Both the position numbers and the translations under genes were made by a program. This document shows positions 61,748 through 64,000 of a stretch of 64,000 nt of DNA, piece after piece. Position 1 is the stretch's first letter. Each line of letters opens with the position of its first letter. Source of the stretch: Beta vulgaris subsp. vulgaris (taxonomy: Eukaryota > Streptophyta > Magnoliopsida > Caryophyllales > Amaranthaceae); assembly GCF_026745355.1 (NCBI RefSeq), contig NC_079206.1, forward strand, positions 47,745,261-47,809,260. Direction: 5' to 3'. The notes beneath the pieces were generated by a model, which saw only the letters and a list, made by a program, of their open reading frames with translations, was not told the origin of the DNA and searched no databases.

Positions 61748-63258
61748 TGTTATGCTTTTATATAAAGTTTCCCCCTACTTATATGCTAAAAGGGATGCTT
61801 ATGGTGCTGTTAGGAGCCATTTTGCACTAACTTTCTCCATCTACATGTGGTTTGTTGTTTTGTGTCGAATTGCAGGTTTTAGAAAACTATTCCCTACTTT
61901 CTATCTGTTTTATATAACTGCTACACTGGATTGGAGAGGGTTGATGCTGAGTCACGAGGTCCCGAGGATGCTTTCTGGGACCCTTGAGGAAAAGAAGAGT
62001 TGAAGATTTGGCACTTGAAGCCAAGAAACGAGTAAAGGATGCTTGGCCCGATTAGATCGGGCGGTACAGCCTGATCGGGCGCCTAAGAGAAATAAATAAC
62101 TTTTGTTGCGGGTCCGATCGGGCGTTCAAGCCCTGTTGTAATTCTTTGTTGACACCCGATCGGGCGGTTTGTCCTGACTTCATCTGGCGCCCATGGAATT
62201 TTATGTTGCGTCAATGCGGAGTTAAGAGACGGCCCGATGACATCGGGCGGGTCGGCCCGATTGTATCGGGCACCTGTGTTTTTATGCTAATTTTCGTGCT
62301 TTGAAACCCGATTGGGTCGGGTGTTGTTGGCCCGATTAGGCGACGACTCGCCACGCGCTTTTTAATGAATTCCGGGCTGGTTTTTAAGACTTTTTCCTAT
62401 TGGTTTTAGAACTTGTATAAATAGCAAAATTAGAATTTCTATTATTCATCTTGGTTTTAATATTAGTTTTCATAGTTTTTTCTAGAGAGTGATTTAAGAA
62501 CCCTAGTTTATTTCTTTTGCTTTCAATTCAAGATCAAACCTTTCTCTTATTCACAAGTTCAATACAATCCTTCAATTTGGCAATCTTTCTTTATTACTTT
62601 CTCTATTGTTAACTAGATTACTTTCTTAGTTATTTGCAATGTTTCAAAGTATGAGGTTTTATATTGATTTTTATATTGTTTTCATTATTATGAGGGAGTA
62701 GCTTTATTTTTAGGATTGTGGGGGATTTATCTATGCAATGAGGGATTGATAGATTAGTCTAATTACCTTGTATTACAATTGTTTCATATGGTTGAATCGT
62801 TCATGGTAGATTTATAAGTTACGCTTGATTTATATTTCTAATATCGCAATACTGAATCTACTTCGAGAGGAAAGATACCGTATTGGCTTTCAATCATTAG
62901 GCAAAGTGACCTTGACCATGTGAGAGCAGCTAGGTGATCTTAGAGGGAGCTAATGTTCGAGAGAAATTATATGTGCCCTAGATAATTTGACTTATTAGGT
63001 GGTTATTATTCATCCTTGATTTCCCAAATTGTATGCATAATGATCCATAATTCTAGTACTTCATTAATCGATTTATATCTTCGTGTTTAATTCTTTTATT
63101 TGCTTAGTTTAGCAACACAACCATCTTTATCTGATTTTGTTAGTATAATATTAGAGTTCAGATATAATAATATAACTGGATTTGATCATGACTTCACTGA
63201 CCACTAGTTAGTGGACCTTGGGTTATTTTTGATTAGGTGATACGACTTTAACATGTTA
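61748..63258 (+). repeat. Solo LTR inserted in the RNase H of Tat pol, ~1.5 kb
   Basis: The RNase H coding sequence stops at 61747 and resumes at 63259. Removing the insert and one copy of gatga/gataa (61743-61747, 63259-63263) brings the codons on either side back in frame, so the 5-bp TSD has one mismatch. The plus strand carries a TATA box (tataaata near 62414) and a leader-like U5 with gaaccctagttt. Its left end is TGTTATG; an inner TAACA at 63249-63253 is a second candidate right end. Gypsy type likely; lineage uncertain. Confidence 0.65.
62040..62345. repeat. Cluster of CCCGATCGGGCG-like palindromes in the solo LTR
   Basis: About ten occurrences of cccgat..atcgggc motifs (perfect palindrome cccgatcggg, plus variants such as cccgattagatcgggcg and cccgattgtatcgggc) within 300 bp, spaced irregularly, in the U3 part upstream of the TATA box. 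GC content is well above that of the surroundings. Confidence 0.85.
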
Positions 63259-64000
63259 GATAATGGAATCTTCACAGGCAAACAAATATAACCTTAATGA
63301 TTTTCCATTTTGCCTTAGAGGGATCAATACAGAAGGACTTTCCAAATTTTGCTTGATTTGATCAAAGGCCTTTTGATGCTCCTCATTCCATTTTAACTCT
63401 GATTCATGTGTTTAATCTTAATAGAGGTGAATTTTTTTTAGTTTCCCAACTAGATTAGCCATGAATCTCCTAACATAATTGACCTATCCAAGGAATTTTT
63501 GTAGTTCCTTCTTATTAGAAGGTGGATTGGCTGCCAATACTACTTTTTGCCTTATTTTGGTCAATCTCCATTCCATTTTTATGGATGAGAAATCCTAAGA
63601 AGTTACTAGCTTTAATTCCGAATGCACATTTGAGTGGATTCATTTTTAGGTGATATTCTTTCATTCAGGTGAATGACTAACCAAATGCTCTTTATGTCTT
63701 ATAATGTCATTTGATTTTAAGAGTATGTCATCCACATAGACTTCCATGATCTTACCAATCACGTCTTTAAATATTGCATCCATTGCTCGTTGGTATGTAG
63801 CGCCAATATTTTTTAATAAAAATGGCATGGCCACATATTCAAACAAGCCTAATGATCTTGGACATCTAAAGGCTGCTTTATTACAGTCCTTTTGTGCAAT
63901 CCTTAACTGGTGGTATCCTGCATATCCATCCATAGAAGATATGTATTTATATCTTGATGTTGCATCTATTAGGAGATCAACTACAAGCATGAGATATTGA
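63259..64000 (-). pseudogene. Tat reverse transcriptase / RNase H, continues beyond window
   Basis: Open frame 63990-63661 holds RT motifs: SSMDGYAGYHQLRIA, DCNKAAFRCP, FEYVAMPFLLKN (usually FGL here), and the catalytic YVDD in MEVYVDDILLKS. Downstream it continues in shifted frames through the thumb/connection region (FDQIKQNLESPSVLIPLRQN near 63360) to the RNase H start at the solo LTR border. The rest of pol, gag and the 5' LTR would lie right of the window. Confidence 0.8.

Overview
The window is plant nuclear DNA, almost certainly from a eudicot. The evidence is one host gene with GT-AG introns that encodes a plant-type DEK chromatin protein, surrounded by plant-specific transposon lineages (Sirevirus, Athila, Tat, Tekay-like LTRs, CACTA, Harbinger, Stowaway and Mutator MITEs, L1-type LINEs). 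The DNA is AT-rich with long microsatellites. I cannot name the species. I saw no tRNA, rRNA, CRISPR array or bacterial-type operon.

Layout. 1-2783: 3' end of a Sirevirus-type Ty1/copia element (env-like ORF, polypurine tract, 3' LTR), inserted into the integrase of an Athila-type Ty3/gypsy relic. 2784-10053: the rest of that relic, interrupted by a Tekay-like solo LTR (with a ~430-bp GTT/GCT microsatellite) and a Harbinger MITE, and closed by a 3' LTR with TGATA/TATCA termini. 10054-11070: a GC-rich patch, then a decayed LINE RNase H tail. 13840-28992: the DEK-domain gene, 11 exons and 549 codons by my splice model, all introns GT-AG, with MITEs and a strong hairpin in the introns. 30020-30332: a Stowaway MITE. 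32427-36842: a minus-strand cluster of three diverged, broken copies of an unrecognised protein family, plus an acidic ORF. 36980-44200: a 7.2-kb non-autonomous CACTA element (TSD TTA) carrying captured exon-like DNA and a nested 3.3-kb solo LTR (TSD CATGA).

44403-64000: the most unusual part. A Tat-lineage Ty3/gypsy pol runs on the minus strand from the right edge (RT, RNase H, second RNase H, integrase). A plant-mobile-domain (PMD)-like ORF runs toward it on the plus strand, tail to tail. The segment holding the PMD 3' part plus the integrase 3' part is repeated about six times in direct tandem (period ~1.87 kb, 47560-60207). Units 2-4 share derived stop codons, so amplification went through at least two stages. 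A 1.38-kb CACTA element (TSD TTG) and a 49-bp LINE tail later inserted in the last unit. A LINE with a perfect 14-bp TSD interrupts the PMD ORF, and a solo LTR rich in CCCGATCGGGCG-like palindromes interrupts pol.

The DEK gene is the only host gene I can support as intact. Everything else is mobile or relic DNA, and the nesting gives relative ages for most of the insertions.
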